Below are positions 9,185 through 22,356 of a stretch of DNA of 64,000 bases, piece after piece (the stretch's first letter is position 1; every line of letters begins with the position of its first letter). Below the pieces are notes generated by a model that was not told the origin of the DNA, ran no database searches, and saw only the letters and a program-made list of their open reading frames with translations. A program made the position numbers and the translations under genes. Origin of the DNA: Falsirhodobacter algicola (GTDB lineage Bacteria > Pseudomonadota > Alphaproteobacteria > Rhodobacterales > Rhodobacteraceae); the NCBI RefSeq assembly GCF_018279165.1, contig NZ_CP047289.1:186001-250000 (forward strand). The letters run 5' to 3'.

Positions 9185-10135
9185 ATGTTGAGCCGGACCG
9201 CCGAGAAACTCTTTTGGATCGCCCGCCATATGGAACGGGCGGAAAACATGGCCCGTCTGCTGGAAGTGGGGGCGCGCATCTCGCTGCTGCCCACGGTGCA
9301 GGGCTATCGCAGCGAATGGGACAGCCTGTTGCAGGCTTCGGGCACCGCCGATGGGTTCGCGCGCAAATACGGCGACCCCGTGGCGCGCAACATCGAAAGC
9401 TATCTGTTCTTCGATCGGGACAATCCCTCCTCGGTCGCGTCCTGCCTGACCCATGCCCGCGAGAACGCGCGCATCGTGCGGACCGCGTTGACGACGCAGG
9501 TCTGGGACGCGCTGAACATCGCCTTTCAGGAACTGGGCCAGCTGGAGCGCACCCCCCGGTCGGAACTGGAACTGACGCGCCTGACCGATTGGGTGACGCG
9601 CACGGCGGCGGTGGTGCGCGGGGCGATCATGGCGACGCTGCTGCGCAATGACGGGTTCGATTTCCTGAACCTCGGTTACGCGCTGGAGCGGGCGGATGCG
9701 ACGGCGCGGCTGATCGACGTGAAGTATTACGTCCTGCTGCCGCGGGTGGAATTCGTCGGCTCCGGTCTCGACAACTATCAGTGGATGACGCTCTTGCGGG
9801 CGCTGTCGCTGCACCGGGCCTTCCATTGGAGCTATGCCGGCGACATCACGGCGCGCAAGATCGCCGATTTCCTGATCCTGAATCCGCAGAACCCGCGCGC
9901 CCTGATCACCAGCACCGAGGCGATCAACGCCGCCCTCGACCGGATCGCGCTGGCCTATGGCCGCCAGACCGAAAGCCAGACGCGCGCCCGCGCCATGATG
10001 TCCACGCTGAGCGGCGCGGATGTGGAGCAGATCTTCGACGAGGGGATGCACGATTTCATCAGCCGGTTCATCGGCGATGTCGCGCTTCTGTCCGGTCAGA
10101 TCTGGGAAGATTACCTCACGGGGGATGTGCGATGA
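9185..10135 (+). CDS. alpha-E domain protein (DUF403)
   Basis: An all-helical partner of the circularly permuted ATP-grasp enzyme. The 316 residues start with the family signature 'MLSRTAEKLFWIARHMERAENMARLLEV' (given here in part) and carry 'HRAFHWSYAGDITARKIADFL' near residue 215. No catalytic motif is evident. It begins four bases after the ATP-grasp stop, and its own stop overlaps the transglutaminase start (ATGA at 10132-10135), so the three are one translational unit. The biochemical role is unknown. Confidence 0.93.
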   Translation: MLSRTAEKLFWIARHMERAENMARLLEVGARISLLPTVQGYRSEWDSLLQASGTADGFARKYGDPVARNIESYLFFDRDNPSSVASCLTHARENARIVRTALTTQVWDALNIAFQELGQLERTPRSELELTRLTDWVTRTAAVVRGAIMATLLRNDGFDFLNLGYALERADATARLIDVKYYVLLPRVEFVGSGLDNYQWMTLLRALSLHRAFHWSYAGDITARKIADFLILNPQNPRALITSTEAINAALDRIALAYGRQTESQTRARAMMSTLSGADVEQIFDEGMHDFISRFIGDVALLSGQIWEDYLTGDVR

Positions 10136-10929
10136 TCCTGACGGTCCATCATGTGACGCGCTATTCCTACGATGCGCCGGTGCGCGGGCTGGTGCAGAGC
10201 CACCGGCTGACGCCCGCCAGCCATGCCGGCCAGCGGGTGATCGACTGGTCGGTGCAGGTGTCGAACGGCATCCGCGGCGGCTGTTTCCGCGACGGGGCGG
10301 GGGACATGTTCGAAAGCTGGTCCGTGACCGGCCCCGTGACGGAGGTGGAGGTGTCGGTCATGGGCCGGGTGGAAACCTCGGACCAGTTGGGCGTGCTGCG
10401 CGGCCACCGCGAGATGGTGGACCCGACCTGCTATCTGCGCGACACGCCGCTGACCCATCCGGGCGGCACGATCCGCGCCCTTGCCGCCGAGGCGCAGGGC
10501 CGCGAGCCGTTGCAGGTGGCCCATCACCTTGCCGCCCGCGTCGCCGAAGAGATCGTCTGGACCCCCGGCGCGACCGAGGCCGGCACCACCGCCACCGAGG
10601 CGCTGGCCCGCGGCAAGGGCGTCTGTCAGGACCATGCGCATACGCTGATCGCGGCGGCGCGCCATGCCGGGATGCCGGCCCGCTATATCGCGGGATACAT
10701 GGTGGCCGACGGAACGCAGGATGCGGCCCATGCATGGGCCGAGGTGTTCGTGGCGGGTCTTGGCTGGGTGGGGTTCGATGCCGCGAACCGCTGCTGCCCG
10801 GATGATCGCTACATCCGCCTTGCCTCGGGGTTCGATGCGCAGGACGCGGCCCCCATCCGAGGATCGGCGCGGGGCGGCGGCGGCGAGGTTCTGGATGTGA
10901 CGGTTGCGGTCCATCAGGCGCAGCAGTAG
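10132..10929 (+). CDS. transglutaminase-like cysteine protease family protein
   Basis: A 265-residue protein with an N-terminal beta domain ('VHHVTRYSYDAPVRGLVQSHRLTP') and a transglutaminase core. The triad is complete: Cys165 in 'GKGVCQDHAH', His200 in 'DAAHAWAEVF' and Asp216 in 'VGFDAANR'. Bacterial members are probably peptidases and not cross-linkers. It could process the product of the ATP-grasp/alpha-E pair to which it is coupled by a four-base overlap. The Anbu gene follows 29 bases later. Confidence 0.93.
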   Translation: MILTVHHVTRYSYDAPVRGLVQSHRLTPASHAGQRVIDWSVQVSNGIRGGCFRDGAGDMFESWSVTGPVTEVEVSVMGRVETSDQLGVLRGHREMVDPTCYLRDTPLTHPGGTIRALAAEAQGREPLQVAHHLAARVAEEIVWTPGATEAGTTATEALARGKGVCQDHAHTLIAAARHAGMPARYIAGYMVADGTQDAAHAWAEVFVAGLGWVGFDAANRCCPDDRYIRLASGFDAQDAAPIRGSARGGGGEVLDVTVAVHQAQQ

Positions 10930-10958
10930 GGTCGTCAGCCCTAGGGAAACGGAATCAC

Positions 10959-11684
10959 ATGACCTACTGCGTCGGCCTGTTGCTGGATGAGGGGATGGTG
11001 CTGCTGTCGGATACCCGCACGAATGCCGGGCTCGACAATATCGCCACCTATCGCAAGATGTTCGTCTTCGAAGAGCCGGGCGAACGCATCATCGCGATCA
11101 TGACGGCCGGATCGCTGTCGGTGACCCAGACCACCATCGCCCAACTGCGCGAGCGGATGGACGGCCCCGACGCCGACAGCGAAACGTCGATCATGAAGGC
11201 CCCGACCATGCTGCGCGTGGCCGAGATCGTCGGCAACATGCTGGCCCAAGTGCGGGCCGACGTGGATGACAAGCTGTCCACCATGCGGCAGGCGGCATCG
11301 GCCAGCATGATCGTGGCCGGTCAGCGGCGCGGCGGCGACATGCGCATGTTCCTCATCTATCCCGAGGGGAACTTCATCGAGGCGACCGAGGACACCCCCT
11401 TCCTTCAGATCGGCGAGCATAAATACGGCAAGCCGATCCTCGACCGGGTGATCACGCGCAAGACCTCGCTGACGGATGCCAAGAAGGCGGTGCTTCTGTC
11501 GATGGATTCGACGCTGCGCTCCAACCTGTCGGTGGGGATGCCGCTGGATCTGGCGGTGATCCGCCGCGACGACTGCCGGTTGAGCGAGGATCGCCGGATC
11601 GAGACCGGTGACGACACCTTCCGCCGCATGTCCGAAGCGTGGTCCGCCGCCCTGCGCGAAGCCTTCGTCACGGTCGACGTCTGA
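10959..11684 (+). CDS. proteasome-type protease Anbu/BPH
   Basis: A self-compartmentalising Ntn-hydrolase related to HslV and proteasome beta subunits. The 241-residue protein starts with 'MTYCVGLLLDEGMVLLSDTRTNAG', so removal of the initiator Met exposes Thr2 as the expected nucleophile. 'SDTRTNAG' and 'TYRKMFVF' supply the conserved Asp/Arg and Lys region. Anbu genes are regularly found with the ATP-grasp, alpha-E and transglutaminase genes seen here. The in vivo substrate is unknown. The gene converges with the hydrolase gene: its stop lies within the C-terminal codons of that gene. Confidence 0.93.
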   Translation: MTYCVGLLLDEGMVLLSDTRTNAGLDNIATYRKMFVFEEPGERIIAIMTAGSLSVTQTTIAQLRERMDGPDADSETSIMKAPTMLRVAEIVGNMLAQVRADVDDKLSTMRQAASASMIVAGQRRGGDMRMFLIYPEGNFIEATEDTPFLQIGEHKYGKPILDRVITRKTSLTDAKKAVLLSMDSTLRSNLSVGMPLDLAVIRRDDCRLSEDRRIETGDDTFRRMSEAWSAALREAFVTVDV

Positions 11685-12525
11685 ACAGGATCTCCGCGGC
11701 ATCGAGGAAGGTGCGGCGGATCGGCGGGCGCTCCATCATCAATTCGTGCTCGCCGCCTTCGATGGTGGTCAGCACGGCCCCGGTCCAGCGCGCCATGCGG
11801 GCGCGGATCGCGCCGGGATCGACCACGCGTTCGTGCGATCCGACCATCGCCAGCGCCGGGATCGCCGGGCTAGGGCGCAGCGACAGGGCGCGCATCTCGG
11901 CCAGCGCGGCCCCGAGCCAACCAAGGCTCGGCGCGCCCAGCATCCGGTCGGGCATGGCCCGCGCCTCGGCCTGAAGGCGGTCGAACACCTCTGGGTCGGA
12001 GGTGAGGGTGTTGCCCGCAAAACCCGCCTCCAGCACATAGGGCGCAAGACCGATGCCGGGCACGGGGCTCGCGGCTCGGTTCAGAAGGCCCGACCCACCG
12101 GCCACGAGGCTGGCCACCGGCCGCATCAGCCCGCCCATCGGCAGCCCGAACATCGGCGCGCTGAAGGCCGCGGCATCGGCCGCGCCGCCCTCCATCAGCC
12201 AGCGCAGCGCGATCAGCCCGCCCATCGAATGGGCGATCACGAAGACGCGGCCCGTCAGCAGCGGCAGAACCGCGCGAAGATCGGCCTGATATTCCTCGAA
12301 CCGGCGGACATGGCCGATCATGGGGTCCGTCAGGGCTCGTTCCGATCCGCCCTGACCGCGCCAATCCAGAGTCACGATCGAAAAGCCCCGCGCCACGAGG
12401 TCGGCAGCGATGCGTTCGTACTTCTCGATATATTCGGTCCGGCCCTGCAGCAGCAGCACGGTATCGGCGCCGCCCTCCCATCGGCGGGCGCGGATGCGCG
12501 TTCCGTCCTTTGCCCGCAGCATCAT
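11668..12525 (-). CDS. alpha/beta hydrolase (monoacylglycerol lipase/lysophospholipase-like)
   Basis: Predicted serine hydrolase of 285 residues. The nucleophile elbow is 'AHSMGG'; upstream lie the oxyanion-side loop 'LLLQGRTEYIEKY' and 'TLDWRGQGGSER', as in PldB-type enzymes. 'GSHERVVDP' and 'EGGEHELMME' provide the likely Asp and His of the triad. The gene starts at 12525 within TGATG of the preceding SCP2 gene, so both are co-translated. The 3' end overlaps the convergent Anbu gene by 17 bases. The substrate is probably a lipid or acyl ester, as inferred from the family and the SCP2 partner. Confidence 0.88.
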   Translation of the reverse strand: MMLRAKDGTRIRARRWEGGADTVLLLQGRTEYIEKYERIAADLVARGFSIVTLDWRGQGGSERALTDPMIGHVRRFEEYQADLRAVLPLLTGRVFVIAHSMGGLIALRWLMEGGAADAAAFSAPMFGLPMGGLMRPVASLVAGGSGLLNRAASPVPGIGLAPYVLEAGFAGNTLTSDPEVFDRLQAEARAMPDRMLGAPSLGWLGAALAEMRALSLRPSPAIPALAMVGSHERVVDPGAIRARMARWTGAVLTTIEGGEHELMMERPPIRRTFLDAAEILFRRRP

Positions 12526-12809
12526 CACGCCAAGGCCGCACCCAGCTTCATCGCCATCGCCATCGAGCCGTCCACCTTCAGCCGCCCCGTCATGAAGGCC
12601 GTCGCGGGTTTCAGCCGCCCTTCGAGGAGCGCGCGGAAATCCTCCACCGTGGCGGTCAGCGTCACATCGGCGGGGCCGTCCCCTTCGCGCACGCCCGCGG
12701 GATCGGCGATGATCGTGCCGGCCTCCTTCAGCACGAAGCGGGCCGTCCCCTCGAAGCCCTTCAGCCGCTTGCCCAGCCGATCCACGGCCTTGTCCATCAC
12801 GTCCTGCAT
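12525..12809 (-). CDS. SCP2 sterol-binding domain protein
   Basis: A single small lipid-binding domain of the SCP2 family, about 94 residues. 'VTLTATVEDFRALLEGRLKPATAFMTGRLKVDG' (cited in part) is the typical signature of the hydrophobic-pocket fold. ATG 12809 is chosen because AAAGGA lies eight bases before it and family members start here. An in-frame ATG at 12872 would add 21 residues but has no ribosome binding site and would abut the divergent TPR gene. It is coupled to the hydrolase, suggesting delivery of lipid substrates, which is inference. Confidence 0.85.
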   Translation of the reverse strand: MQDVMDKAVDRLGKRLKGFEGTARFVLKEAGTIIADPAGVREGDGPADVTLTATVEDFRALLEGRLKPATAFMTGRLKVDGSMAMAMKLGAALA

Positions 12810-12872
12810 CCACTTGTCCTTTCGCGCCGGCGGGGTTCTGGTAATTTCCGCAATCGGCGTTACCTTGGACAT

Positions 12873-13427
12873 ATGAAAGCCCGCGTTCCGATTTTCCAAG
12901 CCCTCCTTGCAGCCCCCGTGCTTGCGGCCCTGCTTTCGGCGCCGGTGCAGGCCGAGGATCTGGACACGCTCTATGATCGGCTGAGGGCGGCATCGGCCGA
13001 CGATTCCCCCGCGATCGAGGCCGAGATCGAGGCCGAATGGCAGAAATCGGGCTCGGCCGCGATGGACCTTCTGCTGCGCCGGGGGCAGGACGCGCTGGCC
13101 GACGGGCAGGCGGGGGCCGCGATCGACCATTTCAGCGCGCTGATCGACCACGCCCCCGATTTCGCCGAAGGCTACAACGCGCGGGCGGCGGCCTTCTTTC
13201 AGCAGGGTATGTTCGGGCAGGCCATCGACGACATCGCCCATGTGCTGATGCTGGACCCGCGCCATTACACCGCGATCACCGGCCTCGCCCTTATGTTCGA
13301 GGAGATGGACCGTCCGGCCGATGCGGCCGACGCCTATCGCGCGGCGCTGGCGATCAATCCGCATCTTGCGGGCGCGGAGGAGAACATCAAACGGCTCGAG
13401 GCCGAAACCGCCGGGCGGGAGATCTGA
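12873..13427 (+). CDS. exported TPR-repeat protein
   Basis: A 184-residue protein with an N-terminal signal peptide (charged MKAR, hydrophobic core, cleavage near 'APVQAED') and about three tetratricopeptide repeats: 'ALADGQAGAAIDHFSALIDH', 'GYNARAAAFFQQGMFGQAI' and the segment ending 'YRAALAINPH'. It is likely a periplasmic scaffold. No ribosome binding site is obvious at ATG 12873. The helicase gene follows six bases after its stop, so the two are probably transcribed together. Confidence 0.85.
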   Translation: MKARVPIFQALLAAPVLAALLSAPVQAEDLDTLYDRLRAASADDSPAIEAEIEAEWQKSGSAAMDLLLRRGQDALADGQAGAAIDHFSALIDHAPDFAEGYNARAAAFFQQGMFGQAIDDIAHVLMLDPRHYTAITGLALMFEEMDRPADAADAYRAALAINPHLAGAEENIKRLEAETAGREI

Positions 13428-13432
13428 CATAT

Positions 13433-16135
<2,703 letters not shown>

Positions 16136-16136
16136 G

Positions 16137-16430
16137 ATGCGGGAGGTGATGCGTCTGGACAAGTGGCTTGTTCAGGCGCGCTTCTTCAAGACCCGCGCCA
16201 TCGCCCTGTCCGAGGTGGAGGCCGGTCATGTCCGCGTCAACGGCGCCAAGACGCGCAAGCCCGCCTTTTCGGTGGGGGCGGGCGACACGCTGACCTTTCC
16301 GCAAGGCGGCCGCATCCGGGTGATCCGGGTGCTGGACCTGCCGCTGCGGCGCGGCCCCGCGTCCGAAGCGGCCGAGCTTTTCCACGACCTTGCGGAGGAT
16401 GTTCCGCAAGGCACGGACAAGGACGAATGA
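16137..16430 (+). CDS. S4 domain RNA-binding protein (Hsp15/HslR-like)
   Basis: A 97-residue protein with a single S4 fold: 'MRLDKWLVQARFFKTRAIA' followed by 'VEAGHVRVNGAKTRKPAFSVGAGD'. Proteins of the Hsp15 type bind stalled 50S subunits that carry nascent peptidyl-tRNA. ATG 16137 directly follows the helicase stop; an in-frame ATG at 16149 is possible, but the GGGAGG in between is too close to serve it. Co-transcription with the RNA helicase is likely. Confidence 0.88.
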   Translation: MREVMRLDKWLVQARFFKTRAIALSEVEAGHVRVNGAKTRKPAFSVGAGDTLTFPQGGRIRVIRVLDLPLRRGPASEAAELFHDLAEDVPQGTDKDE

Positions 16431-16544
16431 TGTTCCATCCTGCCGCCGAACTGGGCGGCACCGATCTTTCCGCCTTATGCGCGCTTGCCCTTTCGCCGTC
16501 CGGGGAATAGGTAACGCTCGTCCAATGCAACCGGATGATTTGCC

Positions 16545-16883
16545 ATGACCTACGTCGTTACCGACAACTGCATCGCCTGCAAATACACCGACTGCGTCGA
16601 GGTATGTCCGGTCGACTGCTTCTATGAAGGTGTGAACACGCTGGTCATCCACCCGGATGAATGCATCGATTGCGGCGTCTGCGAACCGGAATGCCCCGCC
16701 GACGCGATCCGCCCGGATACCGAGCCGAATATGGAAGGCTGGGTGGAGTTCAACCGCAAGTATTCCGAGCAGTGGCCCGTCATCACCCAGAAGCGCGATC
16801 CGCTGCCCGAAGCGACCGAGCGGGACGGCGAAGCGGACAAGCTGGACAAATACTTCGTCGCCGAGCCGGGCGAGGGCAACTGA
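16545..16883 (+). CDS. fdxA: 7Fe ferredoxin FdxA
   Basis: A 112-residue electron carrier of the ferredoxin II class. The N-terminal cluster region '[18 protein letters not shown]' and the second '[12 protein letters not shown]' supply Cys ligands for one [3Fe-4S] and one [4Fe-4S] cluster. The acidic C-terminal tail ('[19 protein letters not shown]') is typical of alphaproteobacterial FdxA. It lies between the S4 gene and carD, an order I recall as common in Rhodobacterales. Two hairpins separate it from carD. Confidence 0.95.
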   Translation: MTYVVTDNCIACKYTDCVEVCPVDCFYEGVNTLVIHPDECIDCGVCEPECPADAIRPDTEPNMEGWVEFNRKYSEQWPVITQKRDPLPEATERDGEADKLDKYFVAEPGEGN

Positions 16884-16964
16884 GCCTGCCGGAACGCGGC
16901 CATTGGAATCGGCCCGATTCCGTGTTATGATCCTTCACATGTTGAGCCGCATGGAAGCCTGAAC

Positions 16965-16996
16965 GGCCTCCCTGCTTGTTGACGCGGAGGCCTGTT
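16965..16996 (+). terminator. hairpin downstream of fdxA
   Basis: GGCCTCC (16965-16971) pairs with GGAGGCC (16986-16992) across a 14-nt loop, followed by TGTTT. A moderate terminator for fdxA; the T run is weak. Confidence 0.5.
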
Positions 16997-17019
16997 TCCC
17001 TGCGACAGATCCCAGAACA

Positions 17020-17047
17020 CTCCCGAAATGCGTTTCGGGAGGGTATT
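17020..17047 (+). terminator. second hairpin in the fdxA-carD interval
   Basis: A perfect 9-bp stem, CTCCCGAAA / TTTCGGGAG, with a TGCG loop is followed by GGTATTTGT. It ends 33 bases before the carD start codon, so it may be a terminator for fdxA or an attenuator in the carD leader. Confidence 0.5.
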
Positions 17048-17079
17048 TGTCGTCGGTCGGGTCAGTGACGAGGAAGCGA

Positions 17080-17589
17080 ATGACCAAGACCAAGAAGCCC
17101 GAATTCCGTCCGGACGACTTCGTCGTCTACCCGGCGCATGGCGTGGGCAAGATCATGTCCATCGAAGAGCAGGAGATCGCGGGCCTGAAACTGGAACTGT
17201 TCGTCATCTCCTTCGAGAAGGACAAGATGACGCTGCGCGTTCCGACGCACAAGGCCAGCGACATCGGCATGCGCTCGCTCTCGGCGCCGGATGTGGTGGC
17301 CAAGGCGCTGGACACGCTGAAGGGCAAGGCGCGGGTGAAGCGGGCCATGTGGTCGCGCCGCGCGCAGGAATACGAACAGAAGATCAACTCGGGCGATCTG
17401 ATGTCGATCGCGGAGGTCGTGCGCGACCTGCACCGCTCCGACGATCAGCGCGAGCAGTCCTATTCGGAACGCCAGCTCTACGAATCCGCGCTGGAACGTC
17501 TGACGCGCGAAGTTGCGGCCGTATCCGGCACGGACGAGGCCGGCGCCCAGAAACAGGTGGACGAGGTTCTCCTGACCCGCGCCGCCTAA
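17080..17589 (+). CDS. carD: CarD family transcription regulator
   Basis: Binds the RNA polymerase beta subunit and stabilises open promoter complexes. In Rhodobacter, CarD activates many promoters that lack T at -7. The 169-residue protein has the N-terminal RNAP-interaction (Tudor-like) domain 'FRPDDFVVYPAHGVGKIMSIEEQEI' (in part) and a helical DNA-binding C-terminal domain with 'RRAQEYEQKINSGDLMSIAEVVRDLH'. ATG 17080 has GAGGA five bases upstream. Upstream in-frame codons starting at 17047 have no family similarity. Confidence 0.94.
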   Translation: MTKTKKPEFRPDDFVVYPAHGVGKIMSIEEQEIAGLKLELFVISFEKDKMTLRVPTHKASDIGMRSLSAPDVVAKALDTLKGKARVKRAMWSRRAQEYEQKINSGDLMSIAEVVRDLHRSDDQREQSYSERQLYESALERLTREVAAVSGTDEAGAQKQVDEVLLTRAA

Positions 17590-17615
17590 GGCCGTTCGGC
17601 GATACGATCCCAAAG

Positions 17616-17640
17616 GCCGCGGCATCTGCCGCGGCTTTTT
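17616..17640 (+). terminator. Rho-independent terminator of carD
   Basis: An 8-bp perfect stem GCCGCGGC / GCCGCGGC with an ATCT loop is followed by five T residues. It lies between the convergent carD and the next reverse-strand gene. Confidence 0.88.
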
Positions 17641-17643
17641 GCA

Positions 17644-20256
<2,613 letters not shown>

Positions 20257-20419
20257 CAGGAGGGGCGTGCACCATTGGAGGAAGGGAGGCCATTCGGCCG
20301 TCCCTGATCGTCGCCGATCTTAGTGCAGCTTTTCGCCGAAGGGAAGGAAAAGACCGGCAGGACAGCGCGCTCCTGCCTATATGATGATCCTAGGATGCGC
20401 ATGAAGAAGGGATCGATTC

Positions 20420-21103
20420 ATGACATGGTTGCAGGCTGTTGCACTTGGTACCGCATTGATGGCGCCGGTCGCCGTCATGGCCGAAGCGCCGATGATCACC
20501 GTCACCGGGCAGGGCGAGGTACGGGCCGTCCCCGACATGGCCACGGTGACCTTGGGCGTGACCGCGCAGGGTGCCACCGCCGCCGAGGCGATGGCCACCA
20601 ATTCGGAGCAGTTGCAGGCGGTGCTGGACCGGCTTCGGGCCGCCGGGATCGAGGATCGTGATCTGCAGACCTCCGGTCTGTCCCTGTCCCCCGATTGGCA
20701 GATGGCCGAGGGCGAGGCGCGCCGGATCGACGGCTATACCGCCGCGAACATGCTGACGGTGCGGGTGCGCGCGATCGACGGCTTGGGCGCGGTGCTGGAC
20801 GCCGCGATCGCCGATGGGGCGAACCGGCTCGACGGGGTCAGCTTCGATCTGGCCGATCCGGCCCCGGTGCAGGAGGAAGCGCGCCGCCGCGCCGTGGCCG
20901 ATGCGATGGCCCGTGCGCAGCTTCTGACCGATGCGGCGGGCCTGCGCCTCGGGGCGGTGCAGTCCATCGCGGAAGGGGGGCAGCCGTCCGGCCCCGCACC
21001 GATGTACCGCATGGCCGACGCCGCCTCCGTGCCCGTGGCGGCGGGCGAGATCAGCCGCACCGCCGAGGTGACGATGATCTTCGCCCTCGAGCCTGCGAAT
21101 TAA
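20420..21103 (+). CDS. SIMPL domain (DUF541) exported protein
   Basis: A 227-residue protein with a signal peptide (MTWLQAVALGTALMAPVAVMAEA) and one SIMPL/DUF541 domain: 'ITVTGQGEVRAVPDMATVTLGV' at the start of the mature part and 'RRRAVADAMARAQLLTDAAGL' further on. Related periplasmic proteins form oligomeric rings and have been linked to stress tolerance. Its exact role is unknown. AAGGGA precedes the ATG. Its stop codon overlaps the stop of the convergent glycosyltransferase (TTAA at 21100-21103). Confidence 0.9.
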   Translation: MTWLQAVALGTALMAPVAVMAEAPMITVTGQGEVRAVPDMATVTLGVTAQGATAAEAMATNSEQLQAVLDRLRAAGIEDRDLQTSGLSLSPDWQMAEGEARRIDGYTAANMLTVRVRAIDGLGAVLDAAIADGANRLDGVSFDLADPAPVQEEARRRAVADAMARAQLLTDAAGLRLGAVQSIAEGGQPSGPAPMYRMADAASVPVAAGEISRTAEVTMIFALEPAN

Positions 21104-22083
21104 CGCGTCCAGAGACCGGCGCGCTTGATGGCGTTGCGCAGGGCCTGTTCCTTGCGCGGCAGGGCGCGCCGGTCGAACAGGGCGCGCACCTCGTCCCCTT
21201 GGCCCTGATAGATCATCTTGCGCATCGCGGGCCAGGCTTTCAGCACCTTCTTGAGGTGGTTGTCCTTCGTCACCTTGTGCAGCACCTCCACCACGCGATC
21301 CTCTTCGCGGGCATAGAGCAGCGGCATCAGCCGCCAATGGCATGTCACCCGGCCATCCATCCCGTCGAGTTCCGGCCCCGGCCGACCGCCCCCGAACGAG
21401 GCGATCACCAACGGCAGCACGATCTGATCGAGCCATGGGAAGATCGGCTGGCATTCCAGCACCTCCGGGCGGTCGTGCCAGACGCGCCGCGCCCAATCGG
21501 CATAACGCTCTCCGAAGGCTGCGGGGCTTTGATGGAAGAACCAGCCCGCGTTGAAATAGAGATAGCGTTCCCAATGATCCTCGGGTTCATCCTCGGCCAA
21601 GGTCGGCGCGAAGGGAACGCCGAAATGGTCGTAAAGCGCGCGCCATGTCTGGCCGGTGGTGGGGCCGTAGAGCTCTTCTTGCGGCCAAGTGTTCTCGCGC
21701 TTCATCGAGGCGGAGGGGCGGGCGAAATCGAACTGCACATCGGCGAAGCTGCCGGTGATCAACGTATCAGTGTCGAGGAACAGGAAAGGCGCATCGGGCA
21801 GCGCGGCCAGCGCCTCGATCTTGTTGCCGTTGGGATAGGCGGCGCCGAAGATGCGCGATTCGAAGGGCAGGATCACCGCGCCCAACCCCTCCAGATAGGC
21901 GCGCCCCGCGTCGGACATGCGCGGATCCTCGGGCCAGAGGGGGCCGGGCTGCGGTTCGGCGATATATAGCGTGCCGGGAAAGTCGGGATCGCTGTGGCGC
22001 AGCGAGGCGGCCAGAAGCGCGGCCTCGGCCTCAAGCCGTCCCGCCTGACCGATGGCCAAGATGTTGAACACCTGTCGCGACAT
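21100..22083 (-). CDS. GT-A fold glycosyltransferase family protein
   Basis: A 327-residue putative glycosyltransferase. It carries 'FLFLDTDTLITG' with a DxD metal-nucleotide motif near residue 105, 'YPNGNKIEALA' before it and 'YFNAGWFF' after it, in the arrangement seen in nucleotide-sugar transferases. No membrane segment is seen, so it is cytosolic or peripheral. The acceptor is unknown and there are no sugar genes around it. It faces the SIMPL gene with overlapping stops, and tRNA-Tyr lies upstream on the same strand. Confidence 0.75.
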   Translation of the reverse strand: MSRQVFNILAIGQAGRLEAEAALLAASLRHSDPDFPGTLYIAEPQPGPLWPEDPRMSDAGRAYLEGLGAVILPFESRIFGAAYPNGNKIEALAALPDAPFLFLDTDTLITGSFADVQFDFARPSASMKRENTWPQEELYGPTTGQTWRALYDHFGVPFAPTLAEDEPEDHWERYLYFNAGWFFHQSPAAFGERYADWARRVWHDRPEVLECQPIFPWLDQIVLPLVIASFGGGRPGPELDGMDGRVTCHWRLMPLLYAREEDRVVEVLHKVTKDNHLKKVLKAWPAMRKMIYQGQGDEVRALFDRRALPRKEQALRNAIKRAGLWTR

Positions 22084-22163
22084 GGCAGCCCTCCGTTCCG
22101 ATATCTTCCGTTATACGGAAGCCTTCGGATAATCCAAACCCTGATGGCTGATCGGAAGGAAGA

Positions 22164-22247
22164 TGGTGGGCGACCCTGGAATCGAACCAGGCATGAGTCG
22201 CCTCGGCGGAGTTACAGTCCGCTGCCGCACCTTGCAGCACGTCGCCC
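22164..22247 (-). tRNA. tRNA-Tyr (anticodon GTA)
   Basis: The minus strand folds into a class II tRNA with encoded CCA. Acceptor GGGCGAC/GTCGCCC plus A discriminator, D stem GCTG/CGGC, anticodon stem GCGGA/TCCGC with loop CTGTAAC, a long variable arm (GAG/CTC stem) and T arm CCTGG-TTCGATT-CCAGG are all present. The anticodon GTA is at 22213-22215. Between acceptor and D stem the two linker bases read GT, so the usually invariant T8 appears to be G. Confidence 0.93.
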
Positions 22248-22356
22248 ACTGGAGGCGGGACATAAAGAAGGCGTTCGGGGGCGTCAAGCAGGAAAGTTCC
22301 GCTTGCACGCATCGCCCCGTCGCGCGATTGTCGCGGCCTTCCAAAAGGGGCATCGG

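Noticed and set aside
12870-12875. Back-to-back divergent start codons (CATATG) of the SCP2 and TPR genes
   Set aside because: The SCP2 gene more likely starts at 12809, where a good ribosome binding site and family similarity agree.
16430-16510. A 26-codon frame overlapping the S4 gene stop (TGATG)
   Set aside because: Too short, no recognisable motif and no ribosome binding site.
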